Assembly: GCF_013374115.1 (NCBI RefSeq) | Contig: NZ_AP022673.1 | Coordinates: 3,428,501-3,492,500, forward strand | Reading direction: 5' to 3' | Length of the DNA: 64,000 nt | From: Sphingomonas sp. HMP9 | GTDB taxonomy: Bacteria > Pseudomonadota > Alphaproteobacteria > Sphingomonadales > Sphingomonadaceae | Shown: positions 17,536 to 26,562 of the stretch, in pieces | Layout of the letters: the number at the start of each line of letters is the position of its first letter | How positions within the stretch are numbered: position 1 is the first letter of the stretch | The notes under the pieces: model-generated | What the model saw: only the letters and a program-made list of their open reading frames with translations | What the model was told of the DNA's origin: nothing | The model's database searches: none | Position numbers and translations under genes: made by a program

Positions 17536-19530
17536 TTACCAGCCGAACGTTACCCCGACGCGTCCACCCGTCGAGCCCTTGACCGTCGATCCCGCTATGC
17601 CGCCGGAAACGTAAACGCGGTCGACCACCTTCGCGATGCCTGACCCGGAAAAGCCCTGCTCACCACGATAGGTTGCGAGGTTGAATGACACCGCCATCGT
17701 CGAATCGGGCGGCAGAATCGTTCCGCCCAGCGCCATCGCCGCAGCGATGCCGCCCTCCGCCTGCGTTGCCTGGCGCTGAAGAGCAGCCGTGCGCCCTTCG
17801 AGGGTAGCGGCACGCAGTTCCAAGGCGCCAGTCCGGCCTTCGAGAACGCCAGTACGGCTTTCCAGCGTCGTAGTGCGTCCGTCGAGTCCGCTGAGCGTTC
17901 CGATGTTCAGCGCGCTGGTTGCGAGATTGCCTAGGCCATCGGTAGTGATAAGGCTCAGCGCACCGGTTTGCGCGACACGGCTAGCCGACGACACGACACC
18001 GGCAAGCGTCACCGTCGAGGTCGCGCTACCCAAAGCTAGCTGCCCATCTCGACTGGCAACCGCGCCATCGCCGATCGCAACCGACGAGGCGCCGCTTGCA
18101 ACCGCATTTGGCCCAACCGCAACCGCGTTGGTCCCGGATGCCTGTGGTCCTGGCGCGGTTGAATTTGCGCGGAAATACGTTCCGTTGGCAGTGGCGACAT
18201 TAGCGGCCGCCAGCGCGGTTGCGGCGTCGGTCCGTGCGAGGTTGGCCGTCGTCTGTGCCGTGCCCGCCGATGTCAGCGCTGCCGTTGCATTGGTATTGGC
18301 CGTATTGGCAAGCGTCTGTGCGGTGCCTGCCGATGTCAGCGCTGCCGTTGCGTTGGTATTGGCCGTGCTAGCGAGCGCTTGAGCTGTGTTCGCGGATGTT
18401 TGCGCCGCAGCGACGTTCGTATTGGTCGCGAACAACTGCTGCCCCGTCACCGCGTCGGTGCTGGTCGAGGTCAGCGCGCCATTGGCAACGTTGACGATGC
18501 TGCGTTCTGCCCCGACCGCGCCGACTGAGACCGTATTGGCAACATCGGCAACCGAATTGGCGCCGATCGCGACGCTGTTCGCGGCTGACGCGGTCGCACT
18601 TGAACCGACCGCAACCGCTTCTGCACCGCTTGCCTGGGCCACCGGACCAGTCGAATTGACTGCAACATACGCATTGGTGCCTCCCGCCTCCAACGCGTCG
18701 ACACGGTCGTTCGTCGCCAAAAGCTGTGAACCGTTGACGGCATCGGTGCTTCCGGTCGCGAGATTGCCCGCGGCGACGTTTACGATGCTGCGTTCAGCGC
18801 CGACGGCGCCGACCGATACGGTGTTTGCGACATTTGCCACCGATCCTGCACCGAGCGCCACGCTATTGCCCGAAAGGGCCGAACTGTTCGCGCCGATGGC
18901 CACTTTCGTTCCGCCATCGCCGAAGGCACTCGCCCGTTCTCCGATCGCGATGTTACTGGCTTGAAGGCCACTAGCGTTGCTGTTTGTACCAGTAGCAATG
19001 TTACCGCCCTGATCGCCGCTTGCATTGCTGAATTGGCCCGTCGCGATATTATTTCCTTGAATACCGTTTGAATCACTCAATTGCCCGATCGCAATATTAT
19101 TGCCTTGGCCGCCACTCGCGTTGCTTCCGACGCCAGAGGCAAAATTGTATCCCTGTTCTCCGCTGGCATTGCTGGCTGTGCCCGTTGCAACGTTATTGCC
19201 CTGAACGCCGCTAGCGTTGCTGTCGGCCCCTGTCGCGGTGTTGTTGCCTTGCACGCCGCTGGCGTTGCTATTGGCACCGGTTGCGGTGTTTGCCGCTTGG
19301 CCGCCGCTGGCATTGGCATTCAACCCGGTCGCGGTGTTTTCCGGTGTGCCTGTCGCATCCGCGTTAGTGCCGGTCTGTGTTTGCGCTGTCGCGGGAGCCG
19401 CAAAAAGCAGTGCGCCCGTCAGCGCGAGTGCCGAAGCTTGCGCCAGTAAAGAGAGGCTGTGATCGGCAAAGCCTGAATTGCTGCCGGAGATGCGCCGGCG
19501 ACGATGATTGCTGGCGGTACGATCGGTCAT
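17536..19530 (-). CDS. trimeric autotransporter adhesin (YadA/Hia-like)
   Basis: A 664-residue type Vc surface adhesin. It has an extended signal peptide ending near residue 50 (LALTGALLFAAPATAQ) and a head of degenerate 14-residue repeats (pattern NxATGxxSNASGxQGN, about 60-185). Two YadA-head/neck blocks follow (SVALGAGSVANVANTVSVG with GAERSIVNVAAG and TDAVNGSQL), then an Ala/Thr/Asn-rich coiled-coil stalk with near-identical repeats (about 400-480). A C-terminal beta-barrel anchor ends in F-G-W. It would trimerise in the outer membrane and mediate surface or biofilm attachment. The start at 19530 is preceded by GGGGAAG; an in-frame start at 19818 would bury the signal peptide. Confidence 0.92.
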   Translation of the reverse strand: MTDRTASNHRRRRISGSNSGFADHSLSLLAQASALALTGALLFAAPATAQTQTGTNADATGTPENTATGLNANASGGQAANTATGANSNASGVQGNNTATGADSNASGVQGNNVATGTASNASGEQGYNFASGVGSNASGGQGNNIAIGQLSDSNGIQGNNIATGQFSNASGDQGGNIATGTNSNASGLQASNIAIGERASAFGDGGTKVAIGANSSALSGNSVALGAGSVANVANTVSVGAVGAERSIVNVAAGNLATGSTDAVNGSQLLATNDRVDALEAGGTNAYVAVNSTGPVAQASGAEAVAVGSSATASAANSVAIGANSVADVANTVSVGAVGAERSIVNVANGALTSTSTDAVTGQQLFATNTNVAAAQTSANTAQALASTANTNATAALTSAGTAQTLANTANTNATAALTSAGTAQTTANLARTDAATALAAANVATANGTYFRANSTAPGPQASGTNAVAVGPNAVASGASSVAIGDGAVASRDGQLALGSATSTVTLAGVVSSASRVAQTGALSLITTDGLGNLATSALNIGTLSGLDGRTTTLESRTGVLEGRTGALELRAATLEGRTAALQRQATQAEGGIAAAMALGGTILPPDSTMAVSFNLATYRGEQGFSGSGIAKVVDRVYVSGGIAGSTVKGSTGGRVGVTFGW

Positions 19531-20366
19531 TTTGCTTCCCCATGTTTCCTGCCCGCCGATGTTTGACATCGATCTGGGCGCGTCGGTGACGCCCAGGTCG
19601 ATCACGTCCCAGTGGATGGTTGTCGCCGCAAGAGCGTGCCGGTTCCGGCCGCCCATTCCTCCCCTTCGCGTGGAAACCTCGCAGCGAATCATTCTGCGTC
19701 GGTTCCATCGACGCGATTCATCACACGCAAATGTATGTTCGTTCAATACAATATAGGATAAATATTGAATGCAGCGCTTTGATTTCACGGATAGTTCAGT
19801 TTTGATCATTACATCCAAATCCGATGAAACTCTTTTGACGAGCGAAAAGTTTTAGCGCGCCGAATTCTATACTAGCCCCATGCGGGCGGGCGGGGTGAAT
19901 GGTTAAGCATGGCTTAACGCTTACTTGCCCCGCCGTGCTGTATGCGACGCAGAACTTGAACAAAGATCGTTTGCGGCGGCGGCGGGAGGCCCGTCTCGAC
20001 CGCGGCGCTATCAGGGCAGCGAATGCGAACTGTACCGGATCGTCCGTGACCGTTGCCGTTCACAGCCTAGACCGCGTGCCGAATACACGCCGTCGCGTTG
20101 CCAAGCGTCGATCACGCAAGCGATCCGCTGCAAGTCCGTGCGTAGACATGTTCCCGAACGGTCCTTTCCAAAAAAGGAGCGTTCGAATCTTGAGGAACGG
20201 GTTGGCTGGCCTGAACCGCAGACTGGTTTCCGGCCGCCTCGCTCTTTGACTAGCGGTCATCGCAAGGACGACAGTTCGCTTGAATGTTTTCTCAAGGCGA
20301 GCATGTCGCTCGAGGACACTGGATTACGCAGCTTGCCGCCAGGCAGCTACTGTTCCCACCGGGACG
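19531..20366. other. long intergenic region upstream of the adhesin
   Basis: No convincing gene is seen in these 836 nt; the frames that are open are Arg-rich and lack family features or good ribosome-binding sites. The part at about 19700-19870 is clearly more AT-rich than its surroundings and probably holds the adhesin promoter. A consensus CtrA box is at 19903-19918. Confidence 0.6.
19903..19918. promoter_or_regulatory. candidate CtrA-binding box
   Basis: TTAAGCATGGCTTAAC matches the full alphaproteobacterial CtrA consensus TTAA-N7-TTAAC exactly and is embedded in a perfect 7-3-7 inverted repeat. It lies 373 nt upstream of the adhesin start and next to the AT-rich stretch. Either orientation is possible because the site is nearly symmetric. 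Confidence 0.6.
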
Positions 20367-21101
20367 CTACCGTTCCCAATCCGGCATCGGCCAGCCTCTG
20401 GCCTTGGCCAGCAACCGCAACGGCCCGTGCGCATTCACCGCGAAAGGTTCGTCGGCCCACTCGAAGGTCGGGGCGTCGGAGACATGATCGGAGTAGAATC
20501 GCACATGCGCGTCCGCCCGCGCGATGCCTTCGCGGTCCATCCAGGCTTCGATCATCCGCAGTTTTGCCGGGCCGTAGCAATTCTCGCCCTCGATCCCGGC
20601 GAGCAGCATCCCATCACGGTCGCGCACGCTCTCCGTCCCGATCACTGCGTCGAAGCCCAGTCGCCGCGCGATAGCCTCGACGTAGAAGCGGTACGACGCG
20701 GTCGCCATCACCAGCCGGTAGCCGGCGGCGCGGTCTGCCTCGATCTGCGCGCGGGCGCTGGTGAACACGCCGTCGCGCATCACGCGGTCGGCAAAGGCGT
20801 CGGCGCTTCGGCGTTCTTCGGCAGGCGTCATGCGCTTGCCGAGCATCATCCGCTGCATCAGATATTTGAGCCGGCCGCGGCTGATCAGCTTGCCGACATA
20901 GCCCAGCGCCGCGACCCCCGCGAACGGGACGAGCGCCAACCGCCACGGCGCACCGCTGCTGCGCGCGGTCTGGAGCAGGAACGGCGTCCAGGTCGGTGCG
21001 TGCGTGATCGTCTTGTCCATGTCGTAGATCGCGAGACGGATCGCGCGCGAGGCGCTGGCGGTCGAGGCGGAAGGGGAGGGGGCCGGTGCAGAAGGAGTCA
21101 T
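20367..21101 (-). CDS. HAD-IB family phosphatase (PSPase-like)
   Basis: A 244-residue HAD superfamily hydrolase. The nucleophile motif is YDMDKTIT (D27 and D29), motif II is MATASYRFYVEAIA and motif III/IV is GPAKLRMIEAW..FYSDHVSDAPTFEWAD. This arrangement is typical of subfamily IB (phosphoserine phosphatase-like, also CicA-type proteins). Residues 1-20 are a Ser/Ala/Pro-rich extension. It is divergent from the Mla operon with a 62-nt gap. The substrate is unknown; a phospholipid or nucleotide monophosphate is possible. Confidence 0.85.
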   Translation of the reverse strand: MTPSAPAPSPSASTASASRAIRLAIYDMDKTITHAPTWTPFLLQTARSSGAPWRLALVPFAGVAALGYVGKLISRGRLKYLMQRMMLGKRMTPAEERRSADAFADRVMRDGVFTSARAQIEADRAAGYRLVMATASYRFYVEAIARRLGFDAVIGTESVRDRDGMLLAGIEGENCYGPAKLRMIEAWMDREGIARADAHVRFYSDHVSDAPTFEWADEPFAVNAHGPLRLLAKARGWPMPDWER

Positions 21102-21163
21102 CGTCGTCGCTTACGCCGCATTCATCTTGCCGATCCAGTCACTTTGCCGCAAAGGTACCCCCT

Positions 21164-22273
21164 ATGAGCGCGATGGCCGATTTCCAGCAGGACGGTGCCG
21201 ATACCGGCACGCTTCGCTTTACCGGCGATCTGTCGCTCGCGAAGATCGGCAATCTGCCCGATCGGCTCGAGGCGATCGATGCGGCTTCGGTGAAGCATGT
21301 CGACCTTAGCGGCGTCGACCGGATCGACACGATCGGCGCCTGGGTCGTCCACCGGTTCGCGGCGCGCAACGACGCGACGATCGCGGGGCTCGACGAAAAC
21401 GACCAGGCGCTGTTCGATCAGGTCGTCGCGTCGGACCAGCCGATCGCCGCCAAGCCGGCGAAGGTCAGCGCGCTGTCCCGCGTGGTCGGCGAGATCGGCG
21501 ACGCGGTCGTGCTGTCGGGCAAGACGATGCTCGGCCTGCTCGGGTTTCTCGGCGCGACGACGATCGCGTTCGGCAGCGTCATCCGCCATCCGCGCCGTTT
21601 CCGTTTCAACGCCGTCGTCCAGCGCTTCGAGGTCGTCGGCGTTGCCGCGCTCGGCATCGTCGGGCTGATGAGCTTCCTGATCGGCATGGTCATCGCGCAG
21701 CAGGGCGCGGTCCAGCTTCGCCAGTTCGGCGCCGAAGTCTTCACGATCAACCTCGTCGGCCGCCTGACGATCCGCGAGCTCGGCCTGCTGATGACCGCGA
21801 TCATGGTCGCGGGCCGCTCGGGCTCGGCGTTCGCGGCACAGCTCGGCACGATGAAGCTGACCGAGGAGATCGACGCGATGCGGACGATCGGCGTGTCGCC
21901 GATGGAGGCGCTGGTGCTGCCGCGCGTTCTGGCGGCGATCGTGATGATGCCGCTGCTCGGCTTCTATGCTTCGGTCATCGCGATCATCGGCGGCGGACTG
22001 CTGTGCTGGGTCCAGCTCGGCATTCCGCCGGTGACGTTCATCGCGCGCATCCGCGAGGTCGTGCCGATCACGGATCTCTATATCTCGCTGATCAAGGCGC
22101 CGGTGTTCGGCGCAATCATTGCGATCGCCGGCTGCTTCCAGGGGATGCAGGTCGAATCGGATGCCGAGCAGGTCGGGCTGCGCACGACCTCCGCGGTCGT
22201 CCAGGGCATCTTTCTGGTGATCGTGCTCGACGCGTTCTTCGCGGTGTTCTTCACCTGGTTGGGTTGGGACTGA
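21164..22273 (+). CDS. mlaE: Mla-type ABC transporter permease with N-terminal STAS domain
   Basis: A 370-residue inner-membrane permease of the MlaE family, which moves phospholipids between the inner and outer membranes. An N-terminal STAS-like domain (about 1-90, VKHVDLSGVDRIDTIGAWVVHRF) is fused to the MlaE domain (about 120-370, with FEVVGVAALGIVGLMSFLIGMV and the EIDAMRTIGVSPMEALVLPR coupling segment). In E. coli the STAS function is a separate protein, MlaB. Stop and next start overlap as TGATG at 22271-22275. The start at 21164 follows a weak AAAGGT; a second ATG at 21173 is possible. Confidence 0.92.
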   Translation: MSAMADFQQDGADTGTLRFTGDLSLAKIGNLPDRLEAIDAASVKHVDLSGVDRIDTIGAWVVHRFAARNDATIAGLDENDQALFDQVVASDQPIAAKPAKVSALSRVVGEIGDAVVLSGKTMLGLLGFLGATTIAFGSVIRHPRRFRFNAVVQRFEVVGVAALGIVGLMSFLIGMVIAQQGAVQLRQFGAEVFTINLVGRLTIRELGLLMTAIMVAGRSGSAFAAQLGTMKLTEEIDAMRTIGVSPMEALVLPRVLAAIVMMPLLGFYASVIAIIGGGLLCWVQLGIPPVTFIARIREVVPITDLYISLIKAPVFGAIIAIAGCFQGMQVESDAEQVGLRTTSAVVQGIFLVIVLDAFFAVFFTWLGWD

Positions 22274-23169
22274 TGCCCCGCAAGACAGACGATATCATCA
22301 TCTCCGTGAAGGGGTTGAAGAACGCGTTCGGCGATTCTGTCGTACACGAGGGGCTCGACCTCGACGTGCGGCGTGGCGAGATCCTTGGCGTCGTCGGCGG
22401 GTCGGGGACCGGCAAGTCGGTGCTGATGCGCTCGATCATCGGCCTGCAGACGCCGGTCGCGGGCGAGGTCACGGTGTTCGGCGAGCCCAATATCGGCCGC
22501 GAGGAAACCGAGGCGACCGAGATCCGCAAGCGCTGGGGCGTGCTGTTCCAGGGCGGCGCGCTGTTCTCGACGCTGACGGTGGCCGAGAATGTCGAAGTGC
22601 CGTTGCGCGAATTCTATCCGGATTTGTCGCCGGCGCTGCTCGCCGAGATCGCGTCGTACAAGGTGGTGATGACGGGCTTGCCCGCCGACGCCGCGAACAA
22701 GTTTCCCGCCGAGCTGTCGGGCGGCATGAAGAAGCGCGCCGGCCTCGCCCGCGCGCTGGCGCTCGACCCGGAATTGCTGTTCCTCGACGAGCCGACCGCG
22801 GGCCTCGATCCGATCGGTGCGGCGGCATTCGACGGGCTGACCCAGTCGTTGCAGAAGACGCTCGGGCTGACCGTGTTTCTGATCACGCACGATCTCGATA
22901 CGCTGTATGCGATCTGTGACCGTGTTGCCGTACTGGCCGACAAGAAGGTCATCGCGGTCGGCACGATCGACGAACTGATCGCGCTCGATCATCCGTGGAT
23001 CGAGGAATATTTCAAGGGGCCGCGCGGCCGTGCCGCGGTCGCGACTCAGAACGCGCACGAACGCGCCGACGAAGAAGCAGCCCGACACCCTACCGAAGTC
23101 CAGTCCAAGCAGTCCGCGCCGGACGACGCCGACGCGACATACGCCGAGAAAGAAGCAAGGACGCGCTGA
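22273..23169 (+). CDS. mlaF: Mla-type ABC transporter ATP-binding protein
   Basis: A 298-residue ATPase of the phospholipid transporter. Walker A is GGSGTGKS (42-49), the signature is LSGGMKKRAGLARAL, Walker B is LLFLDEPTAGLDP, and the H-loop is FLITHDLDTLYAICDR. A charged C-terminal extension of about 35 residues (rich in Glu, Ala and Gln) has no assigned role. The ATG overlaps the permease stop, and its own stop overlaps the mlaD start (TGATG at 23167-23171). Confidence 0.93.
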   Translation: MPRKTDDIIISVKGLKNAFGDSVVHEGLDLDVRRGEILGVVGGSGTGKSVLMRSIIGLQTPVAGEVTVFGEPNIGREETEATEIRKRWGVLFQGGALFSTLTVAENVEVPLREFYPDLSPALLAEIASYKVVMTGLPADAANKFPAELSGGMKKRAGLARALALDPELLFLDEPTAGLDPIGAAAFDGLTQSLQKTLGLTVFLITHDLDTLYAICDRVAVLADKKVIAVGTIDELIALDHPWIEEYFKGPRGRAAVATQNAHERADEEAARHPTEVQSKQSAPDDADATYAEKEARTR

Positions 23170-24134
23170 TGGAAACCCGTTCGAACCACGTCCTAGTCGG
23201 CGCCGTCGTGCTGATCCTGCTAGCCTTGCTAGCGCTGTTCACCGTGTGGATCGCGCGGATCGGCGGCAAGGAAGAGAAGGAATACGACATCTTCTTCCGC
23301 CAGTCGGTCGACGGACTCGCGCGCGGCTCCGCGGTGGTGTTCTCCGGCGTGCCGTCGGGACAGGTGAAGACGATCTCGCTGTGGAAGAACGATCCGCAGT
23401 TCGTCCGCGTGCGGATCAGCGTCAACGACGAGACGCCCGTGCTGCAGGGCACGACCGCGTCGATCTCCGGCGTCGGCTTCACGGGCGTCAGCCAGATCTC
23501 GCTCGATGGCGCCCGCAAGGGTGCGCCGGCGATCGGTTGCCCCGACACGAAGACGCCGACCGAATGCCCGTATGGCGTGCCGGTGATTCCGACGAAGCTC
23601 GGTGGTCTGGGCGCGATCCTGAACTCGGCACCGCAGTTGCTGGAGCGCCTGTCGACGCTGACCGAGCGCCTGACCGGCTTGCTGACCGATCGTAACCAGG
23701 CATCGATCGCGGGTATCCTCGAGAACACCAACCGCCTGACCGATGCGCTTGCCGATCGTGGGCCCGAGATTGCCGCGACGCTCGCGCAGACCCGTGTTGC
23801 GATCCAGCAGGCGGGCGACGCAGCACAGCAGTTCGGCGTGCTCGCCAAGACCACCAACGGCGTGCTGTCCGAGGACGTGAAGCCGGCGATGGCGAACCTG
23901 AACAAGGCGATCGTGTCGGCGCAGACCAGCGCCGAAACGCTCAATGCGGCGATCGGCGATGCGCGTCCGGGGTTGCAGGCCTTCTCCAAGACGACGATCC
24001 CCGAGGCCAACCGTCTGGTCCGCGACCTCCGCACGACCGCCGCGGCGCTTTCGTCGGTCGCCGAGAAGGTCGACCAGCAGGGTGCGAGTTCGCTGATCGG
24101 GCAGCAGAAGCTCCCGGATTACAAGGGTAAGTGA
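23169..24134 (+). CDS. mlaD: MlaD family MCE protein
   Basis: A 321-residue substrate-binding subunit, anchored by one N-terminal helix (about 8-28), with an MCE domain (about 37-115, DIFFRQSVDGLARGSAVVFSGVPSGQV) followed by a long helical region (about 150-300) predicted to form a periplasmic tunnel or needle as hexamers. It is longer than E. coli MlaD (183 residues) and closer to the long MCE proteins of alphaproteobacteria. It is translationally coupled to mlaF. Confidence 0.92.
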   Translation: METRSNHVLVGAVVLILLALLALFTVWIARIGGKEEKEYDIFFRQSVDGLARGSAVVFSGVPSGQVKTISLWKNDPQFVRVRISVNDETPVLQGTTASISGVGFTGVSQISLDGARKGAPAIGCPDTKTPTECPYGVPVIPTKLGGLGAILNSAPQLLERLSTLTERLTGLLTDRNQASIAGILENTNRLTDALADRGPEIAATLAQTRVAIQQAGDAAQQFGVLAKTTNGVLSEDVKPAMANLNKAIVSAQTSAETLNAAIGDARPGLQAFSKTTIPEANRLVRDLRTTAAALSSVAEKVDQQGASSLIGQQKLPDYKGK

Positions 24135-24142
24135 GGCACGCC

Positions 24143-24724
24143 ATGAAGACACCGCTCATCCTGATCGCGATGCTGCCACTCGCCGGGTGCATCAGCTTCG
24201 GCGCGAAACCGCCCCCCACGTTGCTGACGCTGACGAGCGCATCGTCGGTGCCGGTCGGCCAGAACCAGGATTCGGCGACCGCGAAGTCGATCACGATCCA
24301 GGTTCCGGTCGTGCCGCAGTCGCTCGCGACCGCGCGCGTGCCGGTGCAGGCCACGCCGACCTCGATCGCCTACGTCACCGAGGCGCAGTGGGCCGAGCCT
24401 CCGGCGCGGCTGTTCGCGCGGCTGGTGTCGGATACGGTCGCGGCGCGCACCGGGCTGGTGGTGCTGTCGACGGCGCAGTCGGTCGGCGATCCGGGCGGCT
24501 TGCTCGGCGGCGAGCTGCGGTCGTTCGGGCTCGACGCGACGACTCGCGAGGCGGTCGTGACGTTCGATGCCTCGCTGACCCGCGTGGGCAAGACGACGGT
24601 TGAGAAGCATCGCTTCGAGGCGCGCGTGCCGGTTGCGGCGATCGATGCCCCCTCGGCTGCGGCTGGGATCAACCAGGCGGCGAACCAGGTCGCGACCCAG
24701 GTGGCGGACTGGATCGGTCGCTGA
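24143..24724 (+). CDS. ABC-type transport auxiliary lipoprotein
   Basis: A 193-residue lipoprotein with lipobox LPLAGC (C near residue 17). The mature sequence (PPPTLLTLTSASSVPVGQ..ITIQVPVVPQSLATARVPVQ, then AQWAEPPARLFARLVSDTV) matches the auxiliary lipoprotein family (PqiC/YmbA-like) that accompanies MCE transporters and sits in the outer membrane. It lies 8 nt after mlaD, completing a four-gene operon. No mlaC-type periplasmic carrier is adjacent; this lipoprotein may take part in delivery to the outer membrane. Confidence 0.88.
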   Translation: MKTPLILIAMLPLAGCISFGAKPPPTLLTLTSASSVPVGQNQDSATAKSITIQVPVVPQSLATARVPVQATPTSIAYVTEAQWAEPPARLFARLVSDTVAARTGLVVLSTAQSVGDPGGLLGGELRSFGLDATTREAVVTFDASLTRVGKTTVEKHRFEARVPVAAIDAPSAAAGINQAANQVATQVADWIGR

Positions 24725-24772
24725 ACGCGATGCCGGCCTGAGCGTTGACGGTCTCTCATCAGGAGAGCGGCG

Positions 24773-25066
24773 ATGCCACAGGGTGACAAGAGCGCGTACA
24801 CCGACAAGCAGAAACGCAAAGCCGCGCACATCGCGGACGGCTATGAAGAGCGCGGCGTCCCGGAGAAGGACGCCGAAGCTCGCGCCTGGGCCGTCGTGAA
24901 CAAGGATTCCGGCGGTGGCAATCTGTCCGGCTCCGGTCGCGGGAAGCCCGATACGCATGCGTCTTCGCACGAAGGCGGGAAGCAGGCGGCTGGGCGAGCC
25001 GCGTCAGCGAAGTCGGCCGCTGCGAAGAAATGGTGGGAGACGCGGCGGAAAAACGGCTCGGGCTGA
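24773..25066 (+). CDS. small basic hydrophilic protein (often annotated 'plasmid stabilization protein')
   Basis: A 97-residue Lys/Ala/Gly-rich protein beginning MPQGDKSAYTDKQKRKAAHIADGYEERGVPEKDAEARAWA, a conserved sphingomonad/rhizobial family usually labelled plasmid stabilization protein on weak grounds. The second half (about 52-97) is low complexity and basic. An AGGAGAG ribosome-binding site precedes the ATG. The gene is chromosomal here with no toxin partner, so a toxin-antitoxin role is not supported. Confidence 0.75.
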   Translation: MPQGDKSAYTDKQKRKAAHIADGYEERGVPEKDAEARAWAVVNKDSGGGNLSGSGRGKPDTHASSHEGGKQAAGRAASAKSAAAKKWWETRRKNGSG

Positions 25067-25206
25067 TGCCCGGTTGTCGGCCGCTCGTCCCACCGCGAGC
25101 AGGTCGCGGTGCAGCGTCGTCTCAGCATCGGCATCGCGTCTCTTCAGGCCGGGCAAAACGCCGTGACCGTCAGAACCGACGCGCATCCCAGCGCCATCGG
25201 GAAATG

Positions 25207-25236
25207 CCCGATCCCGCGCCGGAGCGCAGGATCGGG
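25207..25236 (-). terminator. hairpin downstream of xylA
   Basis: CCCGATCC and GGATCGGG pair around a 14-nt loop 11 nt beyond the xylA stop. There is no good T-run, so rho-independent termination is only possible. Confidence 0.4.
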
Positions 25237-25246
25237 TAGTCGTCGG

Positions 25247-26554
25247 TCAGAGCATGCGGTTGATGAGGTTCTCGATCCGCTCCTGCTGGCCCGAGACCGG
25301 CTTTGGATCGATGCCGCGCTCGATCGCCAGGTCGGCGATGCCGGCAAGGTCCAGCCCACCGATCGCGCCGCCGAATTCGCCGTCCCAGCCGGCATAGCGC
25401 TTGGCCTTGATCGCATCGATGCGGCCGTCTTCGATCAGCTTGGCCGCGTTCAGCAGGCCCTTCGCGACGACGTCGATCGCGCCGACATGACCGTAGAACA
25501 GGTCCGCCGGGTCCATGCTCTGGCGCCGCACCTTGGCGTCGAAGTTGAAGCCGCCGGTCGTGAACCCGCCGGCGCGGATGATCTCGAGATTGGCGAGCGT
25601 CAGTTCCTCGACCGAGTTGGGGAATTGATCCGTATCCCAGCCATTCTGCGGATCGCCGCGATTGGCATCGATCGAGCCGAAGATCCCCAGCGCCGCCGCG
25701 GTCGCGATCTCATGCTCGAACGTATGGCTGGCCAGCGTTGCATGGTTCGCCTCGATGTTCACCTTGACCTCGTTCTCCAGGCCATAGCGCTTGAGGAAGC
25801 CGTATACCGTCGCGGTGTCGAAGTCGTACTGATGCTTGGTCGGCTCGAACGGCTTGGGTTCGATCAGGATCGTGCCGGTGAAGCCGATCTTGTGCTTGTG
25901 CTCGACGACCAGGCTCAGGAAGCGGCCGAAATTGTCGAGCTCGCGCTTCATGTCGGTGTTGAGCAGCGTCTCATAGCCCTCACGACCGCCCCACAGCACA
26001 TAGTTCTGGCCACCCAGCCGGTGCGTCGCCTCGAGCGCGTCGCGCACCTGCATCGCACCGAACGCGAACACTTCCGGATCGGGGTTGGTCGCGCCGCCGG
26101 CGGCGAAGCGCGGGTGGCTGAACAGGTTGGCGGTGCCCCAGAGGAGCTTGCGACCCGTTGCGGCCTGGAGCTGTTCGAGATGGTCGACCGCTTCGGCAAA
26201 GAACGTCCGGTGCTCGGTGATGTCGTTGGCATCGGCCATCACGTCGACGTCGTGGAAGCAATAATAGGGCACGTCGAGCGTCTTGAAGAAGTCGAACGCG
26301 ACCTCGCGCTTCATCGCCGCCGCTGCGCTGTCATTGGCACCGCGATGCCACGGGCGATCGAACGTGCCGCCGCCGAACACGTCGGAGCCGGGCCAGCAGA
26401 AGGTGTGCCAGAAGCACGCGGCAAAGCGGAGGTGATCCTCCATCCGCTTGCCAAGGACCATCTTGTCCTTGTCATAGAAGCGATAAGCCAGCTCGTTGGT
26501 GCTGTCGGGGCCCTCATATTTGATCTGGGGGATATTGGCGAAGAAGTCGGACAT
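25247..26554 (-). CDS. xylA: xylose isomerase
   Basis: A 435-residue cytoplasmic, divalent-metal-dependent TIM-barrel enzyme interconverting D-xylose and D-xylulose. It aligns along its length with E. coli Xyl[20 protein letters not shown], catalytic [49 protein letters not shown] and [17 protein letters not shown] are all intact. The ATG at 26554 follows AGGA by 8 nt; the reading frame stays open far upstream but that part overlaps xylB and is not coding. It is last in a minus-strand operon, 8 nt after xylB. Confidence 0.97.
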   Translation of the reverse strand: MSDFFANIPQIKYEGPDSTNELAYRFYDKDKMVLGKRMEDHLRFAACFWHTFCWPGSDVFGGGTFDRPWHRGANDSAAAAMKREVAFDFFKTLDVPYYCFHDVDVMADANDITEHRTFFAEAVDHLEQLQAATGRKLLWGTANLFSHPRFAAGGATNPDPEVFAFGAMQVRDALEATHRLGGQNYVLWGGREGYETLLNTDMKRELDNFGRFLSLVVEHKHKIGFTGTILIEPKPFEPTKHQYDFDTATVYGFLKRYGLENEVKVNIEANHATLASHTFEHEIATAAALGIFGSIDANRGDPQNGWDTDQFPNSVEELTLANLEIIRAGGFTTGGFNFDAKVRRQSMDPADLFYGHVGAIDVVAKGLLNAAKLIEDGRIDAIKAKRYAGWDGEFGGAIGGLDLAGIADLAIERGIDPKPVSGQQERIENLINRML

Positions 26555-26562
26555 CGGGATTC

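Noticed and set aside
19925..20674. Plus-strand open frame beginning just after the CtrA box
   Set aside because: Low-complexity Arg/Ser-rich translation that runs antisense into the HAD gene; no Shine-Dalgarno. The CtrA box alone is not enough to call a gene.
24773..25066. Toxin-antitoxin or plasmid maintenance system
   Set aside because: The family label is weak, there is no partner gene, and the context is chromosomal.
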